64,000 nt of DNA from NCBI GenBank assembly GCA_012518115.1, contig JAAYTD010000026.1:1-64000 (forward strand), written 5' to 3'. Position 1 is the stretch's first letter; each line of letters starts with the position of its first letter. Below the pieces are notes generated by a model. The model did not search any database, was not told where the DNA came from, and was given only the letters and a program-made list of their open reading frames with translations. A program made the translations under genes and the position numbers. The DNA comes from Ignavibacteria bacterium. Its GTDB lineage: Bacteria > Bacteroidota > Ignavibacteria > Kapaibacteriales > UBA2268. Below are positions 17,723-27,331 of this stretch, one piece after another.

Positions 17723-18832
17723 CTAATTTAGTAAGTATAGTTCTAACAAAGCCGTTACCGCATTTGTTGGTGTTATTTCTCCCATTAAAACTTGTTTTTC
17801 AATTTTGGGAATAGCATTTACTATAGCTGTTTTATTATAGAATCTATTTTTTATTTCATCTTCTACCATCGAAAACACCCAATTAATTATTTGGTGTTTG
17901 CGTCTTTTATCAAACACTCCATTAGTTTTGGTAACATCAAGAAATGTATTAATCTCAGTCCAAATCTTATCAATACCTTTGTTATTTAAAGCTGAGTAAG
18001 TCATAACTGGAGTTTTCCAACCTTCCGTGGCTGCTTGTAACATTCCAAGAGCTTGTTTATAATGTGTTTTTGTGATATTAGCATAGTTAATATTTTCACC
18101 ATCTGCTTTATTAATAGCTATCATATCAGAAATTTCAACAACCCCTTTTTTAATACCTTGCAATTCATCACCTGAACCCGGTATTAGAACTAATAAAAAG
18201 AAATCGACCATAGACCTTACAGTAATCTCACTTTGCCCAACTCCTATAGTTTCTATAATAATAACATCAAAACCTGCCGCTTCGCAAGCTAATATAGTTT
18301 CACGAGTTTTACGAGCTACTCCCCCTAAAGTACCTGCCGAAGGAGAAGGTCTTATGTAAGCATTTTTTTCTCGTGAAAGTAGCTCCATTCGTGTTTTATC
18401 TCCAAGAATAGACCCTTTTGTTAAAGTTGAGCTAGGATCAATAGCTAGAACAGCTACACGTAATCCTTGCTTACATAGGTAACAACCTAATGCTTCTATT
18501 GTCGTACTTTTTCCGGCACCAGGTGGTCCTGATACACCTATTCTCACAGATTTACCTGTATGTGGCAATATTTTTTTCAGCACTTCCTGTGCTAAGTCAA
18601 TATGAACTTGAGAATTACTTTCTATTAAAGTAATAGCCTTTGATAAAACTGCAATATCTCTATTTATAATACCATTATAATAATCATCAACAGATAATTT
18701 CTTTCGTTTAACTAATTTAATGTCATTAACGTCAGTTTGCACCGCTTCAACGCCCGGCATAACATAAGTAGTAAATTCTTTTCCGCTATTTTCAGGAACC
18801 CATTCCGGTCTATTTATATTCTCCTCATACAT
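17723..18832 (-). CDS. meaB: Methylmalonyl-CoA mutase-associated GTPase MeaB
   Basis: A 369-residue G3E P-loop GTPase. Walker A is GVSGPPGAGKST; conserved stretches RPSPSAGTLGGVARKTRE and ETIGVGQSE, and the guanine-specificity motif NKAD, identify MeaB/ArgK. MeaB protects and reloads adenosylcobalamin-dependent methylmalonyl-CoA mutase. The mutase is not in the window, but methylmalonyl-CoA epimerase is at 29965-30372. The gene sits 45 bases downstream of ssb and four bases upstream of the MotB-like gene. Confidence 0.95.
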   Translation of the reverse strand: MYEENINRPEWVPENSGKEFTTYVMPGVEAVQTDVNDIKLVKRKKLSVDDYYNGIINRDIAVLSKAITLIESNSQVHIDLAQEVLKKILPHTGKSVRIGVSGPPGAGKSTTIEALGCYLCKQGLRVAVLAIDPSSTLTKGSILGDKTRMELLSREKNAYIRPSPSAGTLGGVARKTRETILACEAAGFDVIIIETIGVGQSEITVRSMVDFFLLVLIPGSGDELQGIKKGVVEISDMIAINKADGENINYANITKTHYKQALGMLQAATEGWKTPVMTYSALNNKGIDKIWTEINTFLDVTKTNGVFDKRRKHQIINWVFSMVEDEIKNRFYNKTAIVNAIPKIEKQVLMGEITPTNAVTALLELYLLN

Positions 18833-18877
18833 ATTAAAACTACAATCTAATTATTAATCAACTGTTAATCAACAAAT

Positions 18878-19339
18878 TTAAAATGGAACATCATCTTCTT
18901 CTAAATCTGTTGTCAGATGAGATGCTAACTGGTCTGTAATAGAACTAGCGTTAGATTGTTTTTGATAATCTTCCGAGATAGATTTTTCGTAAGAACCTCC
19001 TTCTCTAGGAGTTAAAATGATAAAATCTGTAGCATATATATCAGTAGTATATACCTTTTGCCCGTCTTTGCCATCATAACTACCATATTTCAATCTACCT
19101 TCAATATAAATTTTAGAACCTTTATGCAAATAATCACTTGCTCTTTTTGCAAGATTATCCCATAAAGTAACTCTATGCCAATCGGTAACTTCTTTCCACT
19201 CACCAGTAGTTTTATCTTTATAACGTTCAGATGTAGCTATATTAAGCGTACATATTAAAGTCCCTGTGGGCGTTGTTCTTAATTCAGGATCTTGACCTAA
19301 ATTTCCAAGCAATGTAACCCTATTAACACTAATTGCCAT
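18878..19339 (-). CDS. ssb: Single-stranded DNA-binding protein
   Basis: A 153-residue SSB. The N-terminal OB fold (about residues 1-110; VNRVTLLGNLGQDPELRTTPTG, TDWHRVTLWDNLA, SKIYIEGRL) is followed by a short linker and the acidic tip EEDDVPF, which recruits replication and repair partners. GAGG lies upstream of the start at SD distance. Length is typical. It is embedded in an envelope-gene run, not beside rpsF/rpsR as in many bacteria. Confidence 0.95.
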   Translation of the reverse strand: MAISVNRVTLLGNLGQDPELRTTPTGTLICTLNIATSERYKDKTTGEWKEVTDWHRVTLWDNLAKRASDYLHKGSKIYIEGRLKYGSYDGKDGQKVYTTDIYATDFIILTPREGGSYEKSISEDYQKQSNASSITDQLASHLTTDLEEDDVPF

Positions 19340-19397
19340 TTTTATATCCTCGAATAATTTTAATAGAATAATTTATATAATTGTTGTTTTTATCTAA

Positions 19398-20204
19398 TTA
19401 ATAATTTATTTGAAATCCTAAGCCATTATAATAATTTTTATTATCATAAAACATTCCATGAATACTATAACCTGAATAAAAATAATAGCTTAACGAAATT
19501 TCAATATTTTTTGAAGTACTAAAACCTAAACCACATTGCATAGCACTACAAGCAGTATTTTTCAACGTATCACTCCCTATGATTTTCAAATCATATCCGC
19601 CTCGCAAAGAAAAGAATTTACAAAAAGGAATATGAAAATCAAAACCAACTTGCGGTACAAATTTATTAATATTTTTGGGAAGCGTTGAAAATATATAAGT
19701 CAGACCTATATAAGGACGTAAGTATTTCATCTTCAAAGCTATTACAAAATCTGCAAACTCCCTGCTATAAACAAACGGACTTTTGAAAAATATATTATTT
19801 TCAGAATAACCATCTATCAAATGCGAAGAAATATGCGCTAAACGCAATCTTGTTTCAAAAAACATATTAAACATTTTAAACAAGCTACTTGCATTCACTC
19901 CAAAAAAATAATCTGCTGTCTCTACAGGAAACTTCATTTTCCCTTCGGAACGCAAGCAAGAAAGAATAAAAAAATCACTTCCTAATCTTATCTTGGTATT
20001 CGTATCTAATATACTAAATTCATATAAATCTAATGAATGCCCTATATCTAAACGTAATTTGTCATTTTCTATTTGATAAAAAGAAGATATTCTTGCCTCA
20101 AGTTGATTTGCCTCTAAGGGCTTAAACAATAAATTATCAAAAGCACTTAATTTACATACCGACGAAAGAATATATACTATAAATATAATAATAATTTTTC
20201 TCAT
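19398..20204 (-). CDS. DUF1207-like outer-membrane protein
   Basis: A 268-residue protein with a signal peptide (cleavage near KLSAFD) and alternating beta-strand pattern to the C-terminus, ending GLGFQINY. The segment RLRLAHISSHLIDGY resembles the His-rich motif of DUF1207 proteins, so I assign it there tentatively. It lies 15 bases after the double-OmpA gene in the same run, so it is likely an envelope component. Function unknown. Confidence 0.6.
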   Translation of the reverse strand: MRKIIIIFIVYILSSVCKLSAFDNLLFKPLEANQLEARISSFYQIENDKLRLDIGHSLDLYEFSILDTNTKIRLGSDFFILSCLRSEGKMKFPVETADYFFGVNASSLFKMFNMFFETRLRLAHISSHLIDGYSENNIFFKSPFVYSREFADFVIALKMKYLRPYIGLTYIFSTLPKNINKFVPQVGFDFHIPFCKFFSLRGGYDLKIIGSDTLKNTACSAMQCGLGFSTSKNIEISLSYYFYSGYSIHGMFYDNKNYYNGLGFQINY

Positions 20205-20219
20205 ATTCTCAAACTCTAG

Positions 20220-22304
20220 CTAGTTCGTGGTAGAATTTACAGGTGTTTCGATAGTTATTGTTACAGTCCTACAATAAAATCTGCCTTCGGGTAAGCTATT
20301 ATCGTAAAGCAACTCACTTTCTCCTACTCCTCTAACTTCAGCATTTGATATTGATAGACGTTGCGCTACTGCTTTTGCACGCTCATAAGCAAGTTTCTTA
20401 TTAACAGCTTCTTCGCCTATATAATCCGTATAACCTGATATAGTTACTATAGAATTACTTTTCACTCTATCTTTAATAAAGTCAACAACTTGTTTATGTC
20501 CTGTTTCTAACCTCCTTGAACCAAAATCAAATAGAATTAAACTATAGTTTTCATATTCTATATCGGAACGTTTTGCCTTTCTTTTAGTATCAATAGTAAT
20601 CGTTTTAACATCTATTTCTTTTTTGTTTGAATTTGCTTTTTGTCCTATTTTATCAGTAACTTGTAATATATACTGTATATTATCCCCATCATTACCAAAC
20701 TTTGCATCGCTTGTTTTCCAAATTATTTCATTAGGAATTTCATTTTTTCCAGTCCATTTTGCAATTTCATTATTTTTTTCTAATATCTTAAAATCCCATT
20801 CTTTGACACCGAAAGTACTTTCAATTTCAGGTATAAAACTTATTTCTAAATCTTGAATTACCTTTAAGGTATCAAAAACTAAAATAGATTCTATAATTCT
20901 TTTATCTTTTGCCCATATTTCAACACGTCTATTTTCGTCAATTCCACCTTCTTCTTGGGACAATGTAGCTTCTTGCGGCAAATTACGTGCAACAACTTTA
21001 ATTCTACTTTCATCTATCTTCCAAACGTCAACTAAATAATTTTTAACTGATACAGCACGCCGTTCCGACAATTGTAAGTTACCTTTTTCACCATCAGTAT
21101 TTGTATTTGTTCCTATTAATTCTATATCTGCATCACTATATTCACGTAACCTACTACCTACAATATTTAATACATGATAATAAGTTTCTATAACATTTAG
21201 ATTTCTTAATTGCTTAATATTAAAATTATTAGCTTGTTCGCTACTTAATAAATTATATCTACTTGGTAACTCAGATGAATTTTCTTCAAAAAATATGTAG
21301 TTTAATATAGGATTTAAATTTACATAAGTAAAGTCTTCAACCACAATTTCTACATCTTTATTAAGCATCTTATTTTTATCTACCTTAAAAGCATTTATAT
21401 CAACTATAAAAGTTTTTTTATCTTTAGGGATTTGTAAATCGGGTAAATTCGGTATTATCGGTTCCGCCGGTGGCGGCGGTGGCGGTGGCGGTGTCCTATA
21501 TTTAAACGCCAATCCGAAATTTAATTGTGATACATTCCAAGATAGATTTTTCACTGGTGATGACAGCCAATAAGTATAATATAATTCAGGAGATAAATGT
21601 AAAAATCCTGTTTTAGTCAATGGCAATTCATAAGATATACCTAACGTCAAAGCATATAACAATGAGCTCTTATCAGGAAGTTCTCCAGAATGCACATTGC
21701 GAATACGCGTTCCATCAGTAAAAGTACCTGTTTCAGGCGATATTAACTTCTCATATTGACTAAAAGTTGCCGATACTGGCAAAGCTAATTTTACACCTAA
21801 ATATGAAAAAAAATTCTTTGAAATAGGTTCAATATTATAACTTATAAAAGGGAAAAAAGATACTATATTATTCTTTACATCTATTTGATTCTCAACTATT
21901 CCATCTTTGAGTTCCCCTTTAAGAATAACAGGAAATCCATCTCTTTTTATAAATTCACCATGCAAATTGCTTAAAGAAGCACGAGCTCCAAACGACCAAA
22001 GTGGATTAATAAAAAATTGTGCACTTAAACCATATTCAAAACCTAACCCATTTCCTGTTTTAAAATTACTGCAACAATTTGGAATACCGGGCAAACCGCG
22101 AAAATCAGCATTGTGAAAATTTAGCCCATAATTTACAAATATTCCAAATAAAGGTTTTGTGCTCATTTTTTTTAATTCTTCAGAATAATTGTATTCGTTT
22201 TCTGAAGTTGGAAGTTCCTTCTCCGTTTTAGAATAAACCGAAAATGAAGAAAATAATACAAATAGTAGTATTGTGTTTATAAGTTTAATTTTATTTAAAT
22301 TCAT
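20220..22304 (-). CDS. Outer-membrane barrel protein with two tandem OmpA domains
   Basis: A 694-residue exported protein. After the signal peptide there is an OmpA-like N-terminal barrel (about 45-270), a run of eight prolines, then two OmpA modules. Module 1 (about 325-470; FFEENSSELPSRY, LSERRA) has lost the peptidoglycan-binding Asp: Thr stands at that place in IGTNTNTDG. Module 2 (about 590-694) keeps it (SGYTDYIG, YERA) and ends EGRFYCRTVTITIE. The double module is clearly paralogous to the one in 13860-16550, while the N-terminal parts differ. It is 20 bases downstream of the pseudo-kinase gene and 15 bases upstream of the DUF1207-like gene. Predicted outer-membrane/peptidoglycan linker. 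Confidence 0.88.
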   Translation of the reverse strand: MNLNKIKLINTILLFVLFSSFSVYSKTEKELPTSENEYNYSEELKKMSTKPLFGIFVNYGLNFHNADFRGLPGIPNCCSNFKTGNGLGFEYGLSAQFFINPLWSFGARASLSNLHGEFIKRDGFPVILKGELKDGIVENQIDVKNNIVSFFPFISYNIEPISKNFFSYLGVKLALPVSATFSQYEKLISPETGTFTDGTRIRNVHSGELPDKSSLLYALTLGISYELPLTKTGFLHLSPELYYTYWLSSPVKNLSWNVSQLNFGLAFKYRTPPPPPPPPAEPIIPNLPDLQIPKDKKTFIVDINAFKVDKNKMLNKDVEIVVEDFTYVNLNPILNYIFFEENSSELPSRYNLLSSEQANNFNIKQLRNLNVIETYYHVLNIVGSRLREYSDADIELIGTNTNTDGEKGNLQLSERRAVSVKNYLVDVWKIDESRIKVVARNLPQEATLSQEEGGIDENRRVEIWAKDKRIIESILVFDTLKVIQDLEISFIPEIESTFGVKEWDFKILEKNNEIAKWTGKNEIPNEIIWKTSDAKFGNDGDNIQYILQVTDKIGQKANSNKKEIDVKTITIDTKRKAKRSDIEYENYSLILFDFGSRRLETGHKQVVDFIKDRVKSNSIVTISGYTDYIGEEAVNKKLAYERAKAVAQRLSISNAEVRGVGESELLYDNSLPEGRFYCRTVTITIETPVNSTTN

Positions 22305-22324
22305 TTATTATCAAAAATGTTCTA

Positions 22325-23860
22325 CTAGTTTATAGGAAGTAAAAATGTAAAAGTAGTACCTTTTCCTAAAGTACTGGCAACCTGGAACAAACCGTTATGC
22401 GCTTCAATATAGTGCTTAATTGTAGTAAAAGCAAGATGTTCTACACTTAACGGAGTGTCTGCAGTATTTTGCGATTTATCTACAGAAAAATATTGTAATT
22501 CTTCTTCATTTAATCCAATACCGTCATCTTTAATTTCAAAAATGATTCCATTTTTAGTTTCATTATAATAACAAGAAACTACAATATTACCTGTATTATA
22601 AGTGTTACGAATAGCGTTTGCAACTAAACTGTGAAGAACAAAAAATATTTTATCATAATCAATATAAATTACATCTATACCTGCCTCTATATTATGTCTA
22701 ATATTAATTCTTTTTTCTAAAGCTTCTTCTTGACTACTAGCTAAAGCTTCTTCTAATAAATGCTGAACTTTTACATTCTCACAATTTAGATTTACTCGCT
22801 CAATCATATTAACATCAGAAGTCCTTTGAATATCTTCTGAAATAGCAATAATTTTTTGCGTCGCTTCAATTATGTATTTAACAATATCTTTTGTATCATT
22901 CACATTTAAATCATACGAACGCAAAAGCTCAACTAGACTTTTAATGGAAGCAGCAGGCTCTTTAATTCCTCTGGCTAGAATATCAGAAAAAACCACATTC
23001 TTGTTCTCTTGCAACTGTTGCATTTCAAAGTCCTTATGACGCATTAAATCAACTTGATACAGAATAGCTTCATTAACATACATTATCTCATCAACTTTTG
23101 AGTTGATCTCTGTCATTGTCCCTTCTAAAGTTTGCTTCAAATGCATCAAATCATCCGTTCTGACATTTTGAGAATCCAATATCTGATCTTTAATAGCCAT
23201 TTGCGTTTGAAACTCTGATATTTTCTTCGAAGATGTTTTGTTACGTCTATATGATTTGATAAGTATAATTATCAACACAATAATAATTATAGCAGCTATA
23301 CCTTCTAATAAAAATGGAATTCCAAACAAATTAGAATTGTGTGATGAAGATAAATCTTTGTTTTTAAATAAAGCTATAAGGCTATCAGAAGTTCGTTTTT
23401 CTTCGGTTAGTTGCCTGTTTTCAGCAATTAAATTAGCTGTCTTATTGTCAACTTCAAATTTTATTATTTCCGGTGCTGTTACCCATTTACCTTTAACATC
23501 AAAAGCTGATATTAAAATCTCATATTTATCTTCATTTAAATTAGCATATAAACAGTTTGAAAGCCCCATTGTTTTTATAGCAGAATCACCTTGCGAGTTC
23601 TTCAAAACTATTTTATACATATACGTAGAACTACTGTTTTGAGCAAATCCTTCTAACGTAAAGTTGAATCTAATACTATCTTTGTTGCTTAATACAATAT
23701 CATAATACTCATCTAACTTTAGAGAATTTATATGAATACTATCAATAGAAACATTATATAAGTATTCAGAATAAGAAACACTATGGCTACTTACCCAAAG
23801 AAAACTAAATAAAAGTATATAAACGATGTTAAAAATTATCTTTTTAAGCTTAAATAACAT
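22325..23860 (-). CDS. Membrane sensor pseudo-histidine kinase with Y_Y_Y domain
   Basis: A 511-residue protein with a signal anchor, a periplasmic Y_Y_Y-type beta-sandwich (about 45-140; YEILISAFDVKGKWVTAP), a TM helix (about 180-203), a coiled coil, a DHp-like region and a HATPase domain (about 375-511) with N-box (HSLVANAIRNT), DDGIGL and GKGTTFTF. At the H-box, where kinases have SHELRTP, it reads ARGIKEP, so the phosphoacceptor His is Arg (about residue 297). It resembles the tail of Bacteroidota hybrid sensors without beta-propellers or receiver. It probably binds ATP but cannot autophosphorylate at the canonical site. It is first in the run leading into the double-OmpA gene, so an envelope-sensing role is inferred. 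Confidence 0.8.
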   Translation of the reverse strand: MLFKLKKIIFNIVYILLFSFLWVSSHSVSYSEYLYNVSIDSIHINSLKLDEYYDIVLSNKDSIRFNFTLEGFAQNSSSTYMYKIVLKNSQGDSAIKTMGLSNCLYANLNEDKYEILISAFDVKGKWVTAPEIIKFEVDNKTANLIAENRQLTEEKRTSDSLIALFKNKDLSSSHNSNLFGIPFLLEGIAAIIIIVLIIILIKSYRRNKTSSKKISEFQTQMAIKDQILDSQNVRTDDLMHLKQTLEGTMTEINSKVDEIMYVNEAILYQVDLMRHKDFEMQQLQENKNVVFSDILARGIKEPAASIKSLVELLRSYDLNVNDTKDIVKYIIEATQKIIAISEDIQRTSDVNMIERVNLNCENVKVQHLLEEALASSQEEALEKRINIRHNIEAGIDVIYIDYDKIFFVLHSLVANAIRNTYNTGNIVVSCYYNETKNGIIFEIKDDGIGLNEEELQYFSVDKSQNTADTPLSVEHLAFTTIKHYIEAHNGLFQVASTLGKGTTFTFLLPIN

Positions 23861-23977
23861 AATTTATTTAAAATATCTCATATATTATTTATCAAAAATA
23901 CTTAAAATTTATGAAAAAACATAATATTGTTATAAAAAAATGGAAAAATGAATTAACATTATAATTCTCTAGACATA

Positions 23978-24931
23978 TTAAACAATAAGATTAATTGCTT
24001 TCCCTGCCAACCAAGATTCTATGTTGTTTACAACTATGTCTATTCTTGCTGCAAAAGCTTCTTCCGTAGCATAGGCAACATGAGGAGTTACAATACAATT
24101 AGGTAAGTTCAACAACAAATGATCTTTAGGTAATGGCGGCTCTTTCTCAAATACATCTATACCTGCACCCGCAATTTTCTTGTTTTTCAAAGCAAATGCA
24201 AGCGCTTGCATATCAACAACATCTCCTCGTGCCGTATTAATCAATATAGCATCAGGTTTGCAAAGTCGCAATTTTTCTTCTGAAATAATATGATAAGTAT
24301 CTTTATTCAATGGTAAATGTAGTGAAATTATATCCGAAATCGTTAACAATTCTTCAAGCGAGATATATTCTACACCGCTATTTATCAATTCTTGCTTTTT
24401 AGTACGACTCCAAGCAACAACTTTACAAGAAAAATTTCTTAATATAGAAGCCGTTCTACAACCTATAGCGCCTGTCCCTACTATGCCTACCGTTTTTCCG
24501 TGTATTTGCCGACCAAGAAAACCGTCCCGTCCCTCGCCACATCTTGTTTTATTATCTAATTCAACTATATTTCTATAAACATTGAGCATCAAAGCTAAAG
24601 CCAGCTCGCTTACAGCTTCTGTAGCATAACCAGAGGCATTGCAAACAGATATATTTGCGGAACGACAATAATCTAAATCAATATGATCAACACCTGTAAA
24701 TGCAACTGACAGCATCTTTAATTTCGGACAATGCGACATCACATCTTTAGTTAATTTTATATTTGAAATAATTGCAATTTCAGCATCTTTAAGACGTTCA
24801 ATCAATATTTCATCACTTTCTTGTCTGTCCGAAAACATCAAGAAATTATGCCCTAAATTTTGAAACTTCTCTTTAAGTTCACGATACTTATCTTCTTTTA
24901 TTCCAATAGGTTCAACAGCAACAATATTCAT
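23978..24931 (-). CDS. D-isomer-specific 2-hydroxyacid dehydrogenase
   Basis: About 317 residues from the ATG at 24931 (the ORF-track start at 24940 is TTG). NAD-binding GIVGTGAIGCR, and catalytic Arg (NTARGDVVD), Glu (GIDVFEKEP) and His (TPHVAYAT) are all present. Such enzymes interconvert 2-keto and D-2-hydroxy acids. Length suits hydroxypyruvate/glyoxylate reductase or D-lactate-type enzymes rather than full-length SerA, as no ACT domain is present. Exact substrate not decidable. It stands alone and is divergent from the methyltransferase gene. Confidence 0.88.
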   Translation of the reverse strand: MNIVAVEPIGIKEDKYRELKEKFQNLGHNFLMFSDRQESDEILIERLKDAEIAIISNIKLTKDVMSHCPKLKMLSVAFTGVDHIDLDYCRSANISVCNASGYATEAVSELALALMLNVYRNIVELDNKTRCGEGRDGFLGRQIHGKTVGIVGTGAIGCRTASILRNFSCKVVAWSRTKKQELINSGVEYISLEELLTISDIISLHLPLNKDTYHIISEEKLRLCKPDAILINTARGDVVDMQALAFALKNKKIAGAGIDVFEKEPPLPKDHLLLNLPNCIVTPHVAYATEEAFAARIDIVVNNIESWLAGKAINLIV

Positions 24932-25022
24932 AAAAATCAAAAAATATATATGTTAGAAAATACATTTTAGGCAAATAAATTGTAAAAAAACACTTACAAA
25001 AATAATATATTTTTTTGAAATG

Positions 25023-25054
25023 ATTGATAAAGTTGAAATTATTTTTTAATTTTG
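25023..25054 (+). promoter_or_regulatory. Candidate Bacteroidota sigma-A promoter
   Basis: ATTG at 25023-25026, a 20-base spacer and TAATTTTG at 25047-25054 (matches TAnnTTTG). Transcription would start near 25061, giving a leader of about 56 bases to the ATG at 25117. Confidence 0.5.
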
Positions 25055-25116
25055 TAGTTTACGTTTCGTACAACAAAACTTTATTTAAAATATTTCAACT
25101 ATCAAAATATAAAAAA

Positions 25117-25809
25117 ATGACGCCAGAAGAAATTAATAAAATCATAGAAATACCTGCTTGGGACTCTGTTTCTGCTATAAAACCAAATGAAGCAGCTTAC
25201 ATTTACCAATTTATCAAGGAACATAATCTTTCTCGCACCGTAGAAACAGGATTTGCCTTTGCGCGCTCTGCTTCTCATATTATGGCTGCAACTGAGAATG
25301 ACCACATAGCTATTGATCCATTTCAATCCAGATATAAAAATATGGGATTAAGTAATATAGAAAAGCTTGGTTTCTCTGATAAATTAAGATTTGAACCTGA
25401 TTTTTCCCACAACGTTCTACCAAAACTCGTTAATGAAAAGAAAACTTTTGACTTTATTTTCATTGATGGTTCTCATTCATTTGACGGCATTTTAATAGAT
25501 TTTTATTATGCAAATTTGCTATTAGAACAAAAAGGATATGTGATGCTCCACGATACTTGGATGCGTTCTACCCGTTTAGTAGAAAATTATATAAAAACAA
25601 ATCTTACAAATTATCGCTATATAAAATCACCGTTAAGAAATCTTTCTATTTTCCAAAAATTAGGTGAGGATACACGAGATGGAATGGGTTTCACAGAGTT
25701 TTATACTTTTAAGTCTTATTTCGTTTACAAACTTATAACTTGGATGGCAAATGGAGAAAGAACATTTCTTAAATCTGTGGCATTAAAAATAAAAGACATA
25801 CTAAAATAA
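25117..25809 (+). CDS. Class I SAM-dependent methyltransferase
   Basis: 230 residues from ATG 25117 (MTPEEINKII). The ORF-track start at 25024 is TTG and lies within a candidate promoter, so I reject it. The protein has the Methyltransf_24 layout: motif I-like ETGFAFARSASHI, acidic IDPFQSR, then FDFIFIDGSHSFDGILIDF and MLHDTWMRS. This family covers small-molecule and sugar O-methyltransferases acting next to glycan or natural-product genes; here there is no such neighbour. Substrate unknown. Confidence 0.78.
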   Translation: MTPEEINKIIEIPAWDSVSAIKPNEAAYIYQFIKEHNLSRTVETGFAFARSASHIMAATENDHIAIDPFQSRYKNMGLSNIEKLGFSDKLRFEPDFSHNVLPKLVNEKKTFDFIFIDGSHSFDGILIDFYYANLLLEQKGYVMLHDTWMRSTRLVENYIKTNLTNYRYIKSPLRNLSIFQKLGEDTRDGMGFTEFYTFKSYFVYKLITWMANGERTFLKSVALKIKDILK

Positions 25810-25819
25810 ATAGTTTGGA

Positions 25820-26632
25820 CTAGCTCGCTTCGTTTATGATATTATAAAGATTAATAAAATCATCAACTTGTAGTTCTTCAGGTCGTTGTTTTAGATAATT
25901 TAGATTTCTGCTTTCAAGTTCTATTGTTAATTTTTCAATACTAATTTGACGTTCTGACAAATAAGGTCTTATTGAATTATTTATCATTTTACGACGTTGC
26001 AAAAATACTGCTTTTATTAATCGCATTACTTCTTTTTTGTCTATATTTTCGTAAGTATCATCAAATTCTATTCTTAAAGCAGAAGAAACAACTTTTGGAG
26101 GCGGGAAAAATACACTTGGCGGAAGATGGAATGCTATTTTTGCTTTTCCATATATTTTTGTAGCTATTGTTGTTACGCCGTAGTCTTTGGTTCGTGGCGA
26201 AGCGCATATTCGTTCAGCAACTTCACGTTGCACGGTAAGAACTACATTTTTTATTATACTCGCAAAATCAAAAGTCCAAAACAAAATATCTGTTGAAATA
26301 TTGTAAGGTATATTGCCAATTACATAAAGTTCCGACATATCTAAATCAAATAGATTTACTTCGCGAACATCAGAATTTACAACATTAAAGTTAGATATGC
26401 CCGAATATTTTTGCGTAAGATAATCAAATGCTCGCTTATCTTTTTCTATTGCAAAAACATTCGCTTTTCTTTCTATTAAAATATCAGTAAGAGCTCCCAT
26501 ACCAGGTCCTATTTCTACAATATTTTTCGCAGAAATATCGCCTAGTAAATCAACAATTTTATTAGCTAAATTTTTATCTTTCAAAAAATTTTGCCCTAAA
26601 GCTTTTATAGGAGTTATTCTATCTAATTTCAT
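25820..26632 (-). CDS. rsmA: 16S rRNA dimethyladenosine transferase RsmA (KsgA)
   Basis: A 270-residue enzyme that dimethylates two adjacent adenines in the 3' hairpin of 16S rRNA during 30S maturation. N-terminal KALGQNFLKD, SAM motif I NIVEIGPGMGALT, and the catalytic NIPYN are all present, plus the C-terminal helical domain (PPSVFFPPPKVVSSALRI). Five bases separate it from the upstream HIT gene, so they share a transcript. Its 3' end faces the methyltransferase gene across a 10-bp gap. Confidence 0.95.
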   Translation of the reverse strand: MKLDRITPIKALGQNFLKDKNLANKIVDLLGDISAKNIVEIGPGMGALTDILIERKANVFAIEKDKRAFDYLTQKYSGISNFNVVNSDVREVNLFDLDMSELYVIGNIPYNISTDILFWTFDFASIIKNVVLTVQREVAERICASPRTKDYGVTTIATKIYGKAKIAFHLPPSVFFPPPKVVSSALRIEFDDTYENIDKKEVMRLIKAVFLQRRKMINNSIRPYLSERQISIEKLTIELESRNLNYLKQRPEELQVDDFINLYNIINEAS

Positions 26633-26637
26633 TTAAG

Positions 26638-27141
26638 TTATATTGTTTCAAACAGTTCCGAAACTTCTTCTTGCATTTTTTTAAGATCTGCCGAAATTAC
26701 TTTCATATCTGCAAAAACAGCGGTAAAATTAGAATCGCCACTCCAGCGTGGAACTATATGAAAATGAATATGGCTCGGCAAACCTGCTCCCGCTGCTTCA
26801 CCTATATTTACACCGATATTAAAACCATGTGGCGAAAAAAGTTGCTTTTGAATAACTATTGCTTTCTGCACTAAGTTCATAATATCAGCTAGCTCTTCTG
26901 GTTGCAATTCTTCAAAAACAGAAATATGGCGTAAAGGAGCTACTAAAATATGCCCACTGTTATAAGGAAATTTATTCAAAATAGCTATACAAAATTTACT
27001 ACGCTTTACAACTAAAAGTTCTTTATCTTTTTCTAAATCTTGATTAGCTATAGCTTCACAAATAAAACATTGATTTTTTTTATCTTTATCTTTAAATGTT
27101 TCAATATATTGCGAACGCCAAGGAGACCACATTTGTTTCAT
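26638..27141 (-). CDS. HIT-family nucleotide hydrolase/phosphorylase
   Basis: 167 residues from ATG 27141 (the ORF-track start at 27147 is TTG). The histidine triad is HIHFHIVPRW; an N-terminal CFIC and a distal His fit the Zn-binding AP4A-phosphorylase-like branch seen in Bacteroidota and Actinobacteria. HIT enzymes cleave nucleoside phosphate derivatives such as Ap4A. It heads a two-gene unit with rsmA. Confidence 0.88.
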   Translation of the reverse strand: MKQMWSPWRSQYIETFKDKDKKNQCFICEAIANQDLEKDKELLVVKRSKFCIAILNKFPYNSGHILVAPLRHISVFEELQPEELADIMNLVQKAIVIQKQLFSPHGFNIGVNIGEAAGAGLPSHIHFHIVPRWSGDSNFTAVFADMKVISADLKKMQEEVSELFETI

Positions 27142-27288
27142 AATCAATCTATATGTAAATAAAAAATATCAAGAAATAAACGACAATCCTATAATTTTAG
27201 TGTAATATGTTGAAAAATAAATAGAAATCATCCAAATAGAATAGCGCTTTATATTTTTATCTTAAATTTCTTAACTTTTTTCATTATA

Positions 27289-27318
27289 TTTGTAGCTTAT
27301 TTGTCTCAACTATATTTG
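27289..27318 (+). promoter_or_regulatory. Candidate Bacteroidota promoter boxes
   Basis: TTTG (27289-27292), 18 bases, then TATATTTG (27311-27318). A second TATATTTG at 27285-27292 overlaps the upstream box and could itself be a -7 box giving a longer leader. Both lie just before the ATG at 27332. Confidence 0.45.
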
Positions 27319-27331
27319 GTTAAAACACATA

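Noticed and set aside
25024-25116. N-terminal extension of the methyltransferase
   Set aside because: Starts at TTG inside a candidate promoter; the ATG at 25117 gives the expected family N-terminus.
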